Below are positions 56,517 to 64,000 of a stretch of DNA of 64,000 bases, one piece after another. Origin of the DNA: NC2004 sp050874905 (GTDB lineage Bacteria > Bacillota > Clostridia > Lachnospirales > Lachnospiraceae). Location: assembly GCA_050874905.1 (NCBI GenBank), contig JBNMLP010000001.1, positions 1 through 64,000 on the forward strand, given 5' to 3'. Each line of letters starts with the position of its first letter. Position 1 is the first letter of the stretch. Both the position numbers and the translations under genes were made by a program. Under the pieces are notes generated by a model that saw only the letters and a program-made list of their open reading frames with translations, ran no database searches and was not told the origin of the DNA.

Positions 56517-59318
56517 ATGGCTTCTACAAAGAAGACAACCACAAAAAGAAAAACAACAACAAAGAAACGGACATCCGCCAAACGTCCGGTTAAAGGCAAA
56601 AAGAATGGACAGGATGTATTTGAGGAAGGCGTACTGATCGCGATCGCTGCGGCAGTCTGCATTTTCCTTTTATGCTGTAACATTGGACTTTGCGGAAAAC
56701 TGGGTGGTTATATCAGTGGCTTTTTCTTTGGATTATTTGGACTGGTACAGTATTTGATACCAGTATTTATCTGTGCGGCAGTGATCTTTGCCGTATTATA
56801 TGATTACAGTGCCAGATGTATCAGAAAGATCACATTAAGCGTGGTATTTGCCTGCTTTTTGTGTGCGCTTTGCCATATGTCTGTCCATATCGACTGGGGC
56901 TTTCAGGAGATTGCGAAAAGCTATCTTTACAGTATGGAGCATAAAACCGCAGGAGGTTTGATCGGAGCACTGCTTACCAGTATTTTTTATCCGTTTTTAT
57001 CAACGGCTGGAACATGGGTGCTGGTATTGCTGGTCTTAATATTATTATTTATCCTGATCGCAGGAACCTCTGTGATCGATGTGGCGCATAATATTTATGA
57101 CGCATTTTCCCTGGATGAAGATGAAATGGTGGTCAGAGAGGAGTTCTATGCAAAAAAGCAGGAACGTCGTAAGGTACAGCAGCAGGAGCGCAAAGAGGCA
57201 CGTATACAGCGTTATCAGGAAGCAGCAGAACGGGAACAGGAGCAGCTTGATGAGATCGAGGAGAGAAGAAAACGCTTTCACTCTGGAAGAGTGTTTGAGG
57301 TGAACCCAGAGGCAGCTGCGACCAAAAGTGATAATCTGACACTTGGAAAATCCAAAAAGGCAACGACTGTATTACATAATCAGGGACTTCGTTCTGAAAA
57401 GGAAACAGAAGAGAAGAAGCGGCCTGTACAGACAGCACGGCAGGAGAAGCCAAAACCATCTGCACCAAAACCAGAAAAGATCAATGAGGTGACCGTGTCA
57501 TCGGATGGAGAACTGCATATTACCGGACTGGTGGAAGAACCGGTGGAAAGAGAGCCTGCATCGGAGAAAAAGCAGACGAGAGCGAAGAAAGCAGAACATG
57601 CGATTTCCGGGACGGCAAATGCTGCCGCCTTTGACAAGCTTCCAACGACCAAAGTACGTGAGGTGACGGCAGAATTTTCGGATGCTTCCTCATGGGAGAA
57701 AGAAGAAGCTTCCGGTATGGATAAGGCTGTGCAGGAGCCGGCAAAGCCGGTCAGCCACCGCAGAACGAAGGAAACGGCAAAAGAAGCACAGAGGGAAGCA
57801 CAAAATACCGCAAACGAGATTGCAAAAACAGATGCGCAGGCGGATTATTCCGCATATCAAAGACCGCTGCTGGAATTATTAGAGCGTGGCAAACGGGTGC
57901 AGGGCAATACCAAGGCGCAGCTTCAGGCAACGGCAAAAAAACTGGAGGAGACACTGGACAGCTTTGGGGTGCATGTTACGGTAACGGATGTGAGCTGCGG
58001 GCCTGCTGTTACACGTTATGAAATGCTCCCGGAGCAGGGAACAAGAGTGAATAAGATTACCAGCTTAGCAGATGATATCAAGCTGAATCTGGCAGTGGCA
58101 GATATTCGTATCGAAGCACCAATCCCCGGAAAAGCGGCGATCGGAATCGAAGTGCCAAACAAGGAGGCACAGCCGGTCAGCTTCCGTGATCTGTTAGAGG
58201 GCAGTGATTTCATGGCGAGCCCTGGTGATCTGTCCTTTGCAGTAGGAAAAGATATCAGCGGTGAAGTAGTGATCTCCGATATTGGAAAGATGCCGCATGT
58301 GTTGATCGCAGGTGCGACCGGCTCTGGTAAATCCGTATGTATCAATACGCTGATCATGAGTCTTCTTTACAAATCCCATCCGGATGACGTAAAACTGATC
58401 ATGATCGATCCAAAGGTGGTAGAACTTAGTGTATACAACGGAATCCCGCATCTGCTGATCCCGGTAGTGACCGATCCGAAAAAGGCGAGCGGTGCATTAA
58501 ACTGGGCGGTGGCAGAGATGGAAGCCCGTTACAAAAAATTTGCAGAGTGCAACGTGCGTAACTTAGAGGGCTACAACAAAAAGGTGGCACAGCTTGACGA
58601 AAGAGGAGAAAATCCGGACGGAGAATTTAAGAAAATGCCGAAGATCGTCATTATCGTTGACGAGTTGGCGGATCTGATGATGGTGGCACACGGGGAAGTG
58701 GAGGATGCGATCGTGCGTCTGTCACAGCTTGCCAGAGCGGCAGGAATCCATCTGGTGATCGCTACCCAGCGGCCATCCGTAGATGTCATTACCGGACTGA
58801 TCAAAGCCAATGTTCCGTCACGTATTGCATTTGCAGTATCCTCCGGTGTGGACAGCCGTACCATCCTTGATATGAACGGAGCAGAAAAGCTGCTCGGAAA
58901 AGGAGATATGTTATTTGCACCAAGCGGCATTCCAAAGCCGATCCGTGTGCAGGGCGCGTTTATTTCTGATAAGGAAGTGGGGCGTGTCGTAGAATTTTTA
59001 AAGGCACAGGAATTAAATGTGCAGTATAATGATAATATTACAAGAGAGATCAATTGCGGACCACGTTCGGTACGGGATGCCAACAAGGATCAGGACCGCG
59101 ATGAGTATTTTATCGATGCTGCGAAATTCATTATTGAAAAGGAAAAGGCTTCCATCGGTATGCTGCAGCGTGTGTATAAGATAGGCTTTAACCGTGCGGC
59201 GCGTATTATGGATCAGTTAAGTGAAGCCGGTGTGGTAGGACCGGAAGAGGGAACCAAACCACGCCAGATCCTGATGACGATGGAAGAGTTTGAGCAGTGG
59301 TTAGCGCAGGATAACTAG
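56517..59318 (+). CDS. ftsK: DNA translocase FtsK/SpoIIIE
   Basis: This hexameric motor pumps chromosome ends through the closing septum and, in spore formers, moves DNA into the forespore. The 933-aa protein has a Thr/Lys-rich head, four helices (about 38-195), a long charged linker (about 200-440), a motor domain with Walker A GATGSGKS at 599-606 and IIVDELADLMMV, and a C-terminal gamma winged helix that reads orienting sequences (ASIGMLQRVYKIGFNRAARI). GGGGG near the ATG is a modest SD. The tepA-ftsK synteny supports the call. Confidence 0.95.
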   Translation: MASTKKTTTKRKTTTKKRTSAKRPVKGKKNGQDVFEEGVLIAIAAAVCIFLLCCNIGLCGKLGGYISGFFFGLFGLVQYLIPVFICAAVIFAVLYDYSARCIRKITLSVVFACFLCALCHMSVHIDWGFQEIAKSYLYSMEHKTAGGLIGALLTSIFYPFLSTAGTWVLVLLVLILLFILIAGTSVIDVAHNIYDAFSLDEDEMVVREEFYAKKQERRKVQQQERKEARIQRYQEAAEREQEQLDEIEERRKRFHSGRVFEVNPEAAATKSDNLTLGKSKKATTVLHNQGLRSEKETEEKKRPVQTARQEKPKPSAPKPEKINEVTVSSDGELHITGLVEEPVEREPASEKKQTRAKKAEHAISGTANAAAFDKLPTTKVREVTAEFSDASSWEKEEASGMDKAVQEPAKPVSHRRTKETAKEAQREAQNTANEIAKTDAQADYSAYQRPLLELLERGKRVQGNTKAQLQATAKKLEETLDSFGVHVTVTDVSCGPAVTRYEMLPEQGTRVNKITSLADDIKLNLAVADIRIEAPIPGKAAIGIEVPNKEAQPVSFRDLLEGSDFMASPGDLSFAVGKDISGEVVISDIGKMPHVLIAGATGSGKSVCINTLIMSLLYKSHPDDVKLIMIDPKVVELSVYNGIPHLLIPVVTDPKKASGALNWAVAEMEARYKKFAECNVRNLEGYNKKVAQLDERGENPDGEFKKMPKIVIIVDELADLMMVAHGEVEDAIVRLSQLARAAGIHLVIATQRPSVDVITGLIKANVPSRIAFAVSSGVDSRTILDMNGAEKLLGKGDMLFAPSGIPKPIRVQGAFISDKEVGRVVEFLKAQELNVQYNDNITREINCGPRSVRDANKDQDRDEYFIDAAKFIIEKEKASIGMLQRVYKIGFNRAARIMDQLSEAGVVGPEEGTKPRQILMTMEEFEQWLAQDN

Positions 59319-59350
59319 AAAACATAGATGGATAGAAAGTGGTGAGAAGT

Positions 59351-59770
59351 ATGCAGGAGCAGAATCACAGTACACAGTCAGAGGGAAAGAAAAAGAAGAA
59401 GGGGGGGAGCCATTCGTATGTGCCGGCACACCGTGCGTTATACGTGTGTGGCTCGCTGCTTGGCAATACCCTGTTTGGTATCATGGGACTTGGGCTCGGT
59501 TTTTTGTTTTTTGTGACCAAAGTGATCGCAACCGGAACGATCCTGTTAAATGTAATGGTATTTGGACTCGGTGCAGTGATCATTGTGATCTACCTTTACA
59601 TTTTACTATTGATCAACCGCTGGTGGGTAAAGAAATGCTCGGATCATAAAAGCAAACGAAACGACAGCAACCGCCTGTTTTTCAGTATGCTTTATGTTGT
59701 GTGCGTGGTGATCGTAAGCATTGCATATTCCTTTTTGCGTGCGGCAATCATGGCAAATGTTGTCGAGTAA
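59351..59770 (+). CDS. Small membrane protein, unknown
   Basis: The 139-aa protein has a Lys/Gly-rich head (KKKKKGGSHSYVPAH) and three helices (about 33-55, 62-85, 112-133). I do not recognise it. Start ATG 59351 has GTGGTGAG before it; in-frame GTG codons at 59339 and 59342 are alternatives. It lies 32 bp after ftsK and before a terminator, so it is likely the last gene of the ftsK transcript. Confidence 0.65.
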   Translation: MQEQNHSTQSEGKKKKKGGSHSYVPAHRALYVCGSLLGNTLFGIMGLGLGFLFFVTKVIATGTILLNVMVFGLGAVIIVIYLYILLLINRWWVKKCSDHKSKRNDSNRLFFSMLYVVCVVIVSIAYSFLRAAIMANVVE

Positions 59771-59798
59771 AGATTTTTGGAAAGACGATTTGCAAGCC

Positions 59799-59827
59799 TT
59801 GTAGCGGCGAAAAAACTATGCTATACT
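59799..59827 (+). promoter_or_regulatory. Promoter of leuS
   Basis: TTGTAG, 17-nt spacer, TATACT, with TATGC before the -10. The predicted start falls in the 5' arm of the terminator at 59828-59858. Confidence 0.6.
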
Positions 59828-59858
59828 ACACTGTGGCAGTTTTTGCCACAGTGTTTTT
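59828..59858 (+). terminator. Terminator nested with the leuS promoter
   Basis: ACACTGTGGCA and TGCCACAGTGT (11 bp) with a GTTTT loop, then TTTTTG. It begins at the base after the -10 box. It ends the ftsK-side transcript. No T-box is present. Confidence 0.85.
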
Positions 59859-59897
59859 GATGAAAAAAACAAGTAAGAGTTTTAGGAGGAATTGGAT

Positions 59898-62330
59898 ATG
59901 GCAGGTACAGTACCATATAATCACAATGCCATTGAGAAGAAATGGCGAAAGAAATGGGAAGAGAACCCAATCAACGTAGACGATGGGAAAAAGGAGAAAT
60001 ATTATTGTCTGGATATGTTTCCATATCCATCCGGCAATGGACTTCATGTAGGTCATTGGAGAGGTTATGTAATCTCTGATGTATGGAGCCGATATAAGAT
60101 GTTACAGGGCTACTATCTGATTCATCCGATGGGATGGGATGCGTTTGGTCTTCCGGCAGAGAATTATGCTATCAAGAACGGAGTGCATCCAAGCATTTCC
60201 ACAGCAGAGAACATAAAGAACATCAAGCGTCAGATCAATGAGATCGCCGCCATCTATGACTGGGACCGCGAGGTCAATACTACAGATCCAAAGTTCTACA
60301 AATGGACACAGTGGATCTTTGTAAAGATGTTTAAAGAAGGACTGGCATACGAGAAGAAGATGCCGATCAACTGGTGTCCATCTTGTAAGACAGGACTTGC
60401 CAACGAAGAGGTAGTAGATGGCAAGTGTGAGCGTTGTGGTTCTGAGGTAACGAAAAAGAACCTGCGCCAGTGGATGCTGAAGATCACTGCATATGCAGAG
60501 CGTTTGTTAAACGATCTTGACAAACTTGATTGGCCGGATAAAGTAAAGAAAATGCAGACAGACTGGATTGGAAAATCCTATGGCGCAGAGGTCAACTTCA
60601 AGGTAGATGGAAAGGACGAGGAGATCACGGTTTATACGACACGTCCGGATACCCTTTGGGGAGCTACCTTTATGGTACTGGCACCAGAGCATGCATTAGC
60701 ACATGATCTGGCAACGGATGAGACTAGAGAAGCAGTGGAAAAATATATTTACGATGCTTCCATGAAGTCCAATGTTGATCGTATGCAGGATAAAGAAAAA
60801 ACAGGTGTGTTCACAGGTTCTTACGCGATCAATCCGCTCAATGGAAAGAAGACACCGATCTGGCTTTCTGATTATGTATTAGCAGATTATGGTACCGGTG
60901 CGATCATGTGTGTACCTGCGCATGACGACCGTGACTTTGCCTTTGCCAAGAAGTTTGATCTTCCGATCATTCAGGTTATTGCAAAGGATGGAAAAGAGAT
61001 TGAAAATATGACAGAGGCTTATACAGAAGCTTCCGGCACAATGATCAATTCCGGCGACTGGAACGGTATGGAATCTTCCGTACTGAAGAAAGAAGCACCG
61101 GAAATGATTGAAAAGATGGGATATGGTAAAAAGACCGTTAACTATAAACTGCGTGACTGGGTATTCTCCCGTCAGCGTTACTGGGGCGAGCCGATTCCGA
61201 TCATTCACTGTCCGGACTGTGGAGCAGTTCCGGTTCCGGAAGAAGAACTTCCGGTATTGCTTCCGGATGTAGAAAAATATGAGCCAACAGGTACAGGGGA
61301 GTCTCCATTGGCAGCCATTGACAGTTGGGTAAACACAACTTGTCCATGTTGTGGAAAGCCGGCCAAACGAGAGACCAATACGATGCCTCAGTGGGCAGGA
61401 TCTTCTTGGTATTTCTTACGTTACGTGGATAACAAGAATGACGAAGCACTGGTAGATCGTGAAAAGGCAGACAAATATCTTCCGGTAGATATGTATATTG
61501 GTGGTGTAGAGCATGCGGTACTGCATTTGTTATATTCCCGTTTCTATACCAAATTCCTGCACGACATTGGTGTGATCGATTTTGATGAACCATTTAAGAA
61601 GCTGTTCAATCAGGGTATGGTATGTGGTAGAGACCGTGAGACCGGGGCTGCGACAAAGATGAGTAAATCGCTTGGAAATATCGTGTCACCGGATGACATT
61701 GTAAGAGATTACGGTTGTGATTCCTTACGTCTTTACGAGCTTTTCATTGGACCACCAGAGCTTGATTCTATCTGGGATGACAGTGGAATGGAAGGTATCT
61801 ACCGCTTCTTAAACCGTCTTTGGAATATGTTTATGGAAAACAAGGACAAGGATGTAGCAGAGACACCGGAGCTTGTAAAGCTGCGCCATAAGATGATCTA
61901 CGACATTACAACACGTCTGGAGTCCTTCAGTTTGAATACCGTAGTATCCGGATTTATGGAGTACAACAACAAGCTGGTAGCACTCACCAAACGGGGTGGC
62001 GTGGATAAGGAAACCTTAAAGACGCTGACCATTCTGATCGCTCCATTTGCTCCTCATTTAGGAGAGGAAATGTGGGAACAGCTTGGCGGAACAGATTCTG
62101 TCTTCCACCAGACATGGCCGGTTTATGAAGAAGATAAGATGGCAGATGATGAGAAAGAGATCGCTGTCCAGATCAACGGTAAGACAAAGGGTGTGATCAA
62201 GATCGCGGTGGATGAGGCAAAGGATGTTGTCATCGAAAAAGCAAAACAGGAGATCAGTGACAAACTTACTGGAAACATTATCAAGGAGATTTATGTCCCG
62301 GGAAGAATTGTCAACATCGTAATGAAATAA
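59898..62330 (+). CDS. leuS: Leucyl-tRNA synthetase
   Basis: LeuRS charges tRNA(Leu) and proofreads with a CP1 domain. The 810-aa protein has the HIGH-type motif HVGH at 50-53, KMSKS at 587-591, two CxxC pairs of the zinc domain region (CPSCKTG, CERCGS) and a further set in HCPDCGA/CPCCGK. The editing domain has TTRPDTLWGATF and the conserved Asp in CVPAHDDRDF. AGGAGG lies eight bases before ATG 59898; an in-frame TTG at 59892 is too near the SD. The leader is short and lacks the T-box common for leuS in Firmicutes. Confidence 0.98.
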   Translation: MAGTVPYNHNAIEKKWRKKWEENPINVDDGKKEKYYCLDMFPYPSGNGLHVGHWRGYVISDVWSRYKMLQGYYLIHPMGWDAFGLPAENYAIKNGVHPSISTAENIKNIKRQINEIAAIYDWDREVNTTDPKFYKWTQWIFVKMFKEGLAYEKKMPINWCPSCKTGLANEEVVDGKCERCGSEVTKKNLRQWMLKITAYAERLLNDLDKLDWPDKVKKMQTDWIGKSYGAEVNFKVDGKDEEITVYTTRPDTLWGATFMVLAPEHALAHDLATDETREAVEKYIYDASMKSNVDRMQDKEKTGVFTGSYAINPLNGKKTPIWLSDYVLADYGTGAIMCVPAHDDRDFAFAKKFDLPIIQVIAKDGKEIENMTEAYTEASGTMINSGDWNGMESSVLKKEAPEMIEKMGYGKKTVNYKLRDWVFSRQRYWGEPIPIIHCPDCGAVPVPEEELPVLLPDVEKYEPTGTGESPLAAIDSWVNTTCPCCGKPAKRETNTMPQWAGSSWYFLRYVDNKNDEALVDREKADKYLPVDMYIGGVEHAVLHLLYSRFYTKFLHDIGVIDFDEPFKKLFNQGMVCGRDRETGAATKMSKSLGNIVSPDDIVRDYGCDSLRLYELFIGPPELDSIWDDSGMEGIYRFLNRLWNMFMENKDKDVAETPELVKLRHKMIYDITTRLESFSLNTVVSGFMEYNNKLVALTKRGGVDKETLKTLTILIAPFAPHLGEEMWEQLGGTDSVFHQTWPVYEEDKMADDEKEIAVQINGKTKGVIKIAVDEAKDVVIEKAKQEISDKLTGNIIKEIYVPGRIVNIVMK

Positions 62331-62340
62331 AAAAACAAAA

Positions 62341-62380
62341 AACGGAAGATTCGTTCAAAGGATCTTCCGTTTCTTTTTGC
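62341..62380. terminator. Bidirectional terminator between leuS and the DUF1292 gene
   Basis: AACGGAAGAT and ATCTTCCGTT (10 bp, 11-nt loop) followed by TCTTTTT; an A-rich flank on the other side serves the minus strand. Confidence 0.85.
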
Positions 62381-62385
62381 TTTTT

Positions 62386-62685
62386 TTATAATGAGTTAAA
62401 TTCTTCCTGATCCAAAATGGCATCAAAGGCTTCCGATACGGCCTCAAACTCTTTGTCATCTTCAATGTTGGTGATGTCTAAGTTCTCGTCGTCAATTTCT
62501 TTGTATCGGTATAAGAAGATTTCCCCATCTTCGTTGTCAATGTCCTTGGTTGGAAGCAGTGCAGCGTAATCCCCCTCGTAACCCTCTACAGGAAATACAC
62601 TAAGTACCGCACATTCCAGTTCTGTGTCGTCTTCCAGCGTTAATGTGACAACCGGAGCTTCGATTTCGTATTCTTTTTCAGACAT
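62386..62685 (-). CDS. DUF1292 family protein (YrzB-like)
   Basis: The 99-aa, very acidic protein has the family layout: VTLTLEDDTELECAVL, then DYAALLPTKD, and YRYKEIDDENLDITNIED, and a helix at the end. DUF1292 members are small cytoplasmic Firmicutes proteins of unknown function, often near yrrK/ruvX and alaS, unlike here. The open frame extends 91 codons upstream, but AGGAGG and the family start fix it at 62685. It has its own promoter. Confidence 0.88.
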   Translation of the reverse strand: MSEKEYEIEAPVVTLTLEDDTELECAVLSVFPVEGYEGDYAALLPTKDIDNEDGEIFLYRYKEIDDENLDITNIEDDKEFEAVSEAFDAILDQEEFNSL

Positions 62686-62715
62686 GTTTTTTACCTCCTC
62701 GTACAGTCTGTTTTC

Positions 62716-62744
62716 ATTATACTGGATAAGCCCAAAACATGCAA
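62716..62744 (-). promoter_or_regulatory. Promoter of the DUF1292 gene
   Basis: Minus strand TTGCAT, 17 nt, TATAAT, about 31 bp before the start codon. Confidence 0.85.
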
Positions 62745-62797
62745 TGAAAGAAATTGTCGATTTTAGGGATTTTATACAAATATTTGCCAAACATTTC

Positions 62798-62826
62798 TTG
62801 ATTTTTATGTGTATTAGATATAAAAT
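62798..62826 (+). promoter_or_regulatory. Promoter of the antiporter gene
   Basis: TTGATT, 17-nt spacer, TAAAAT, about 55 bp before the start codon. Confidence 0.6.
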
Positions 62827-62881
62827 GGAACAGATGTGGCATAAAATGTCAAGAAAATATTTTTTAGGAGGAGTAAGTGTT

Positions 62882-64000
62882 ATGAAAAAGTTTCTTGTAA
62901 CAATGTCCCTGCTGCTTGGTGCATTATTTGCCAATAGCAATGTGGCATTTGCTGCCAAAGAACATACGGAAAATATTGGTGCGAGTCTTTCTTTAGTCTA
63001 TGTGATCCCATTTGCCTGTATGCTTCTTTGTATCGCTATTTTTCCATTGGTAGCAGGAGAGTTCTGGGAGAAGAATAAACAGTGGTTTGTCATTCTCTGG
63101 TCCTTGCTGTTTTTGATCCCGTTTGCGATCAAATATGGAATGGGTGCGATGTCTGAGAATCTTCTCGAGACGATTGTAGGAGATTACCTGACCTTTATTG
63201 TGCTGTTGTTTGGCCTGTTCTGTGTGGCAGGTAACATTACATTGGAGGGCGATCTGGTTGGTTCTCCAAAGGTCAATGCAATCCTTCTTTTGATCGGTAC
63301 ACTGCTTTCAAGCTGGATTGGAACAACGGGTGCATCCATGGTAATGATCCGTCCGTTGATCCGTGCCAACAAATGGCGCAGCAGAAAAGTACATATTATG
63401 GTATTCTTTATCTTTTTGGTATCCAATATCGGTGGATGTCTGACTCCGGTCGGTGATCCTCCACTGTTGATGGGCTTCATGCGTGGAGTAGGCTTCTTCT
63501 GGAGCCTTCGTCTGGTTCGTATGCTGCTTGTAAATGTTGTACTTTTGATGACCGTATTCCTGATCCTCGATGTACGTGCCTATAAGAAAGATCTGGCAGA
63601 CGGTTTAAAACCAGAGCAGAGTGATGAGCAGGCTCCACTTCGTCTGGCCGGTGGACACAATATCATTTTCCTGATCGCTATCGTTGGTGCCGTCATCTTA
63701 AGTGGCGTGCTTCCGGGCGTATTTGAAAATGCAGGACTTCCTGCCGGAATCCATATTTACGGTGAAGTAACACTTGGTTTCCCGGCAATTATTGAATGTG
63801 TCATCATTTTACTGGCGGCATTTTTATCATTCAAGACCACGAAGAAACAGGTGCGTATCAACAATCACTTTACATGGGGGGCAATCGAAGAGGTTGCCGT
63901 ATTATTCATCGGTATTTTTATTACAATGATCCCTGCCCTGCTGATCTTAAAGGCAAGAGGTTCTGAGCTGGGATTAAATACACCATGGCAGATGTTCTGG
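62882..64000 (+). CDS. Na+/H+ antiporter of the NhaD/citrate-transporter superfamily (partial)
   Basis: The gene continues past the window; 373 codons are seen. A signal-like first helix (MKKFLVTMSLLLGALF, then AFAAKE) is followed by about eight helices. Diagnostic segments are GTLLSSWIGTTGASMVMIRPLIRA, NIGGCLTPVGDPPLLMGF and GFPAIIECVIILL. These place it in the IT superfamily beside NhaD, where the likely exchange is Na+ for H+. GGAGGAG precedes the ATG. Lacking the C-terminus, I cannot judge whether it is intact. Confidence 0.85.
   Translation, partial: MKKFLVTMSLLLGALFANSNVAFAAKEHTENIGASLSLVYVIPFACMLLCIAIFPLVAGEFWEKNKQWFVILWSLLFLIPFAIKYGMGAMSENLLETIVGDYLTFIVLLFGLFCVAGNITLEGDLVGSPKVNAILLLIGTLLSSWIGTTGASMVMIRPLIRANKWRSRKVHIMVFFIFLVSNIGGCLTPVGDPPLLMGFMRGVGFFWSLRLVRMLLVNVVLLMTVFLILDVRAYKKDLADGLKPEQSDEQAPLRLAGGHNIIFLIAIVGAVILSGVLPGVFENAGLPAGIHIYGEVTLGFPAIIECVIILLAAFLSFKTTKKQVRINNHFTWGAIEEVAVLFIGIFITMIPALLILKARGSELGLNTPWQMFW

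Noticed and set aside
59771..59897. T-box leader before leuS
   Set aside because: The leader is too short, has no specifier loop or AGGGTGGNACCGCG-like antiterminator; only a simple terminator hairpin is seen.
62686..62958. Long N-terminus of the DUF1292 protein
   Set aside because: It runs through the gene's own promoter and into the leader of the divergent antiporter gene; the family begins at MSEKEYEIE.
1..64000. CRISPR arrays, tRNA or rRNA genes, insertion sequences, prophage genes
   Set aside because: I looked for regular direct repeats, cloverleaf-like conserved arms and transposase or phage proteins and saw none that I could support.

Overview
The window looks like the core chromosome of a spore-forming, low-GC anaerobe of the class Clostridia, most likely a Lachnospiraceae-type gut bacterium. 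Reasons: a clear Spo0A, SD-rich AT-leaning intergenic regions, genes for DUF3793, DUF1292 and TPM/zinc-ribbon proteins, an F-type ATPase without atpI, and gene orders typical of that group (tig-clpP-clpX, lon-ysxC, tepA next to ftsK/spoIIIE). I see no rRNA, tRNA, insertion sequence, prophage or CRISPR array. Species-level assignment is not possible from reading alone.

Layout. 1-6.6 kb: protein quality control (trigger factor, ClpP, ClpX, Lon) and the ribosome-assembly GTPase YsxC. 6.7-12.1 kb: a MoxR ATPase, DUF58, membrane transglutaminase and DUF1189 operon. 12.0-15.7 kb: CYTH and DJ-1/PfpI genes transcribed divergently from overlapping promoters, then MurF, HU and a CwlC-like amidase. 15.9-23.6 kb: an aconitase-family hydratase, an SGNH hydrolase, a YbaK deacylase, AzlCD amino-acid exporter, and an MBOAT/DHHW O-acetylation pair. 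23.6-27.8 kb: M18 aminopeptidase, a compact intracellular subtilase, an orphan response regulator and Spo0A. 27.9-34.4 kb: the ATP synthase operon, with two tandem atpE genes encoding identical proteins. 34.6-42.6 kb: transporters (ZIP, DMT, NhaC, PanF/DUF997) and an ECF sigma/DUF4367 locus followed by a decayed ABC transporter. 42.7-45.6 kb: enolase, DUF3793 protein, flavodoxin and thioredoxin. 45.7-49.5 kb: PadR/DUF1700/DUF4097, a secreted glucosaminidase, and a BMP lipoprotein. 49.6-53.1 kb: a chemoreceptor, an Rrf2 regulator and O-acetylhomoserine sulfhydrylase. 53.1-64 kb: zinc-ribbon/TPM pair, TepA, FtsK, LeuRS, DUF1292 protein and a partial Na+/H+ antiporter.

Most genes are ordinary housekeeping genes; the less ordinary signals are regulatory. 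The strongest are (i) an enolase leader RNA carrying one anti-Shine-Dalgarno and two AAGGAG copies, one of them the real SD, so that two exclusive pairings are possible; (ii) the same GTTAG-N6-CTAAC palindrome placed over the start site of both the ZIP transporter and eno promoters, suggesting one shared, probably metal-responsive, repressor; (iii) promoters of metY and leuS whose -10 box directly adjoins an 11-bp terminator stem, so that upstream transcripts would end there while new ones escape; and (iv) a palindrome over the metY -35 box beside an Rrf2 gene with three cysteines. Many promoters carry a TGn extended -10. None of these is proven here; each is sequence inference with a stated test.
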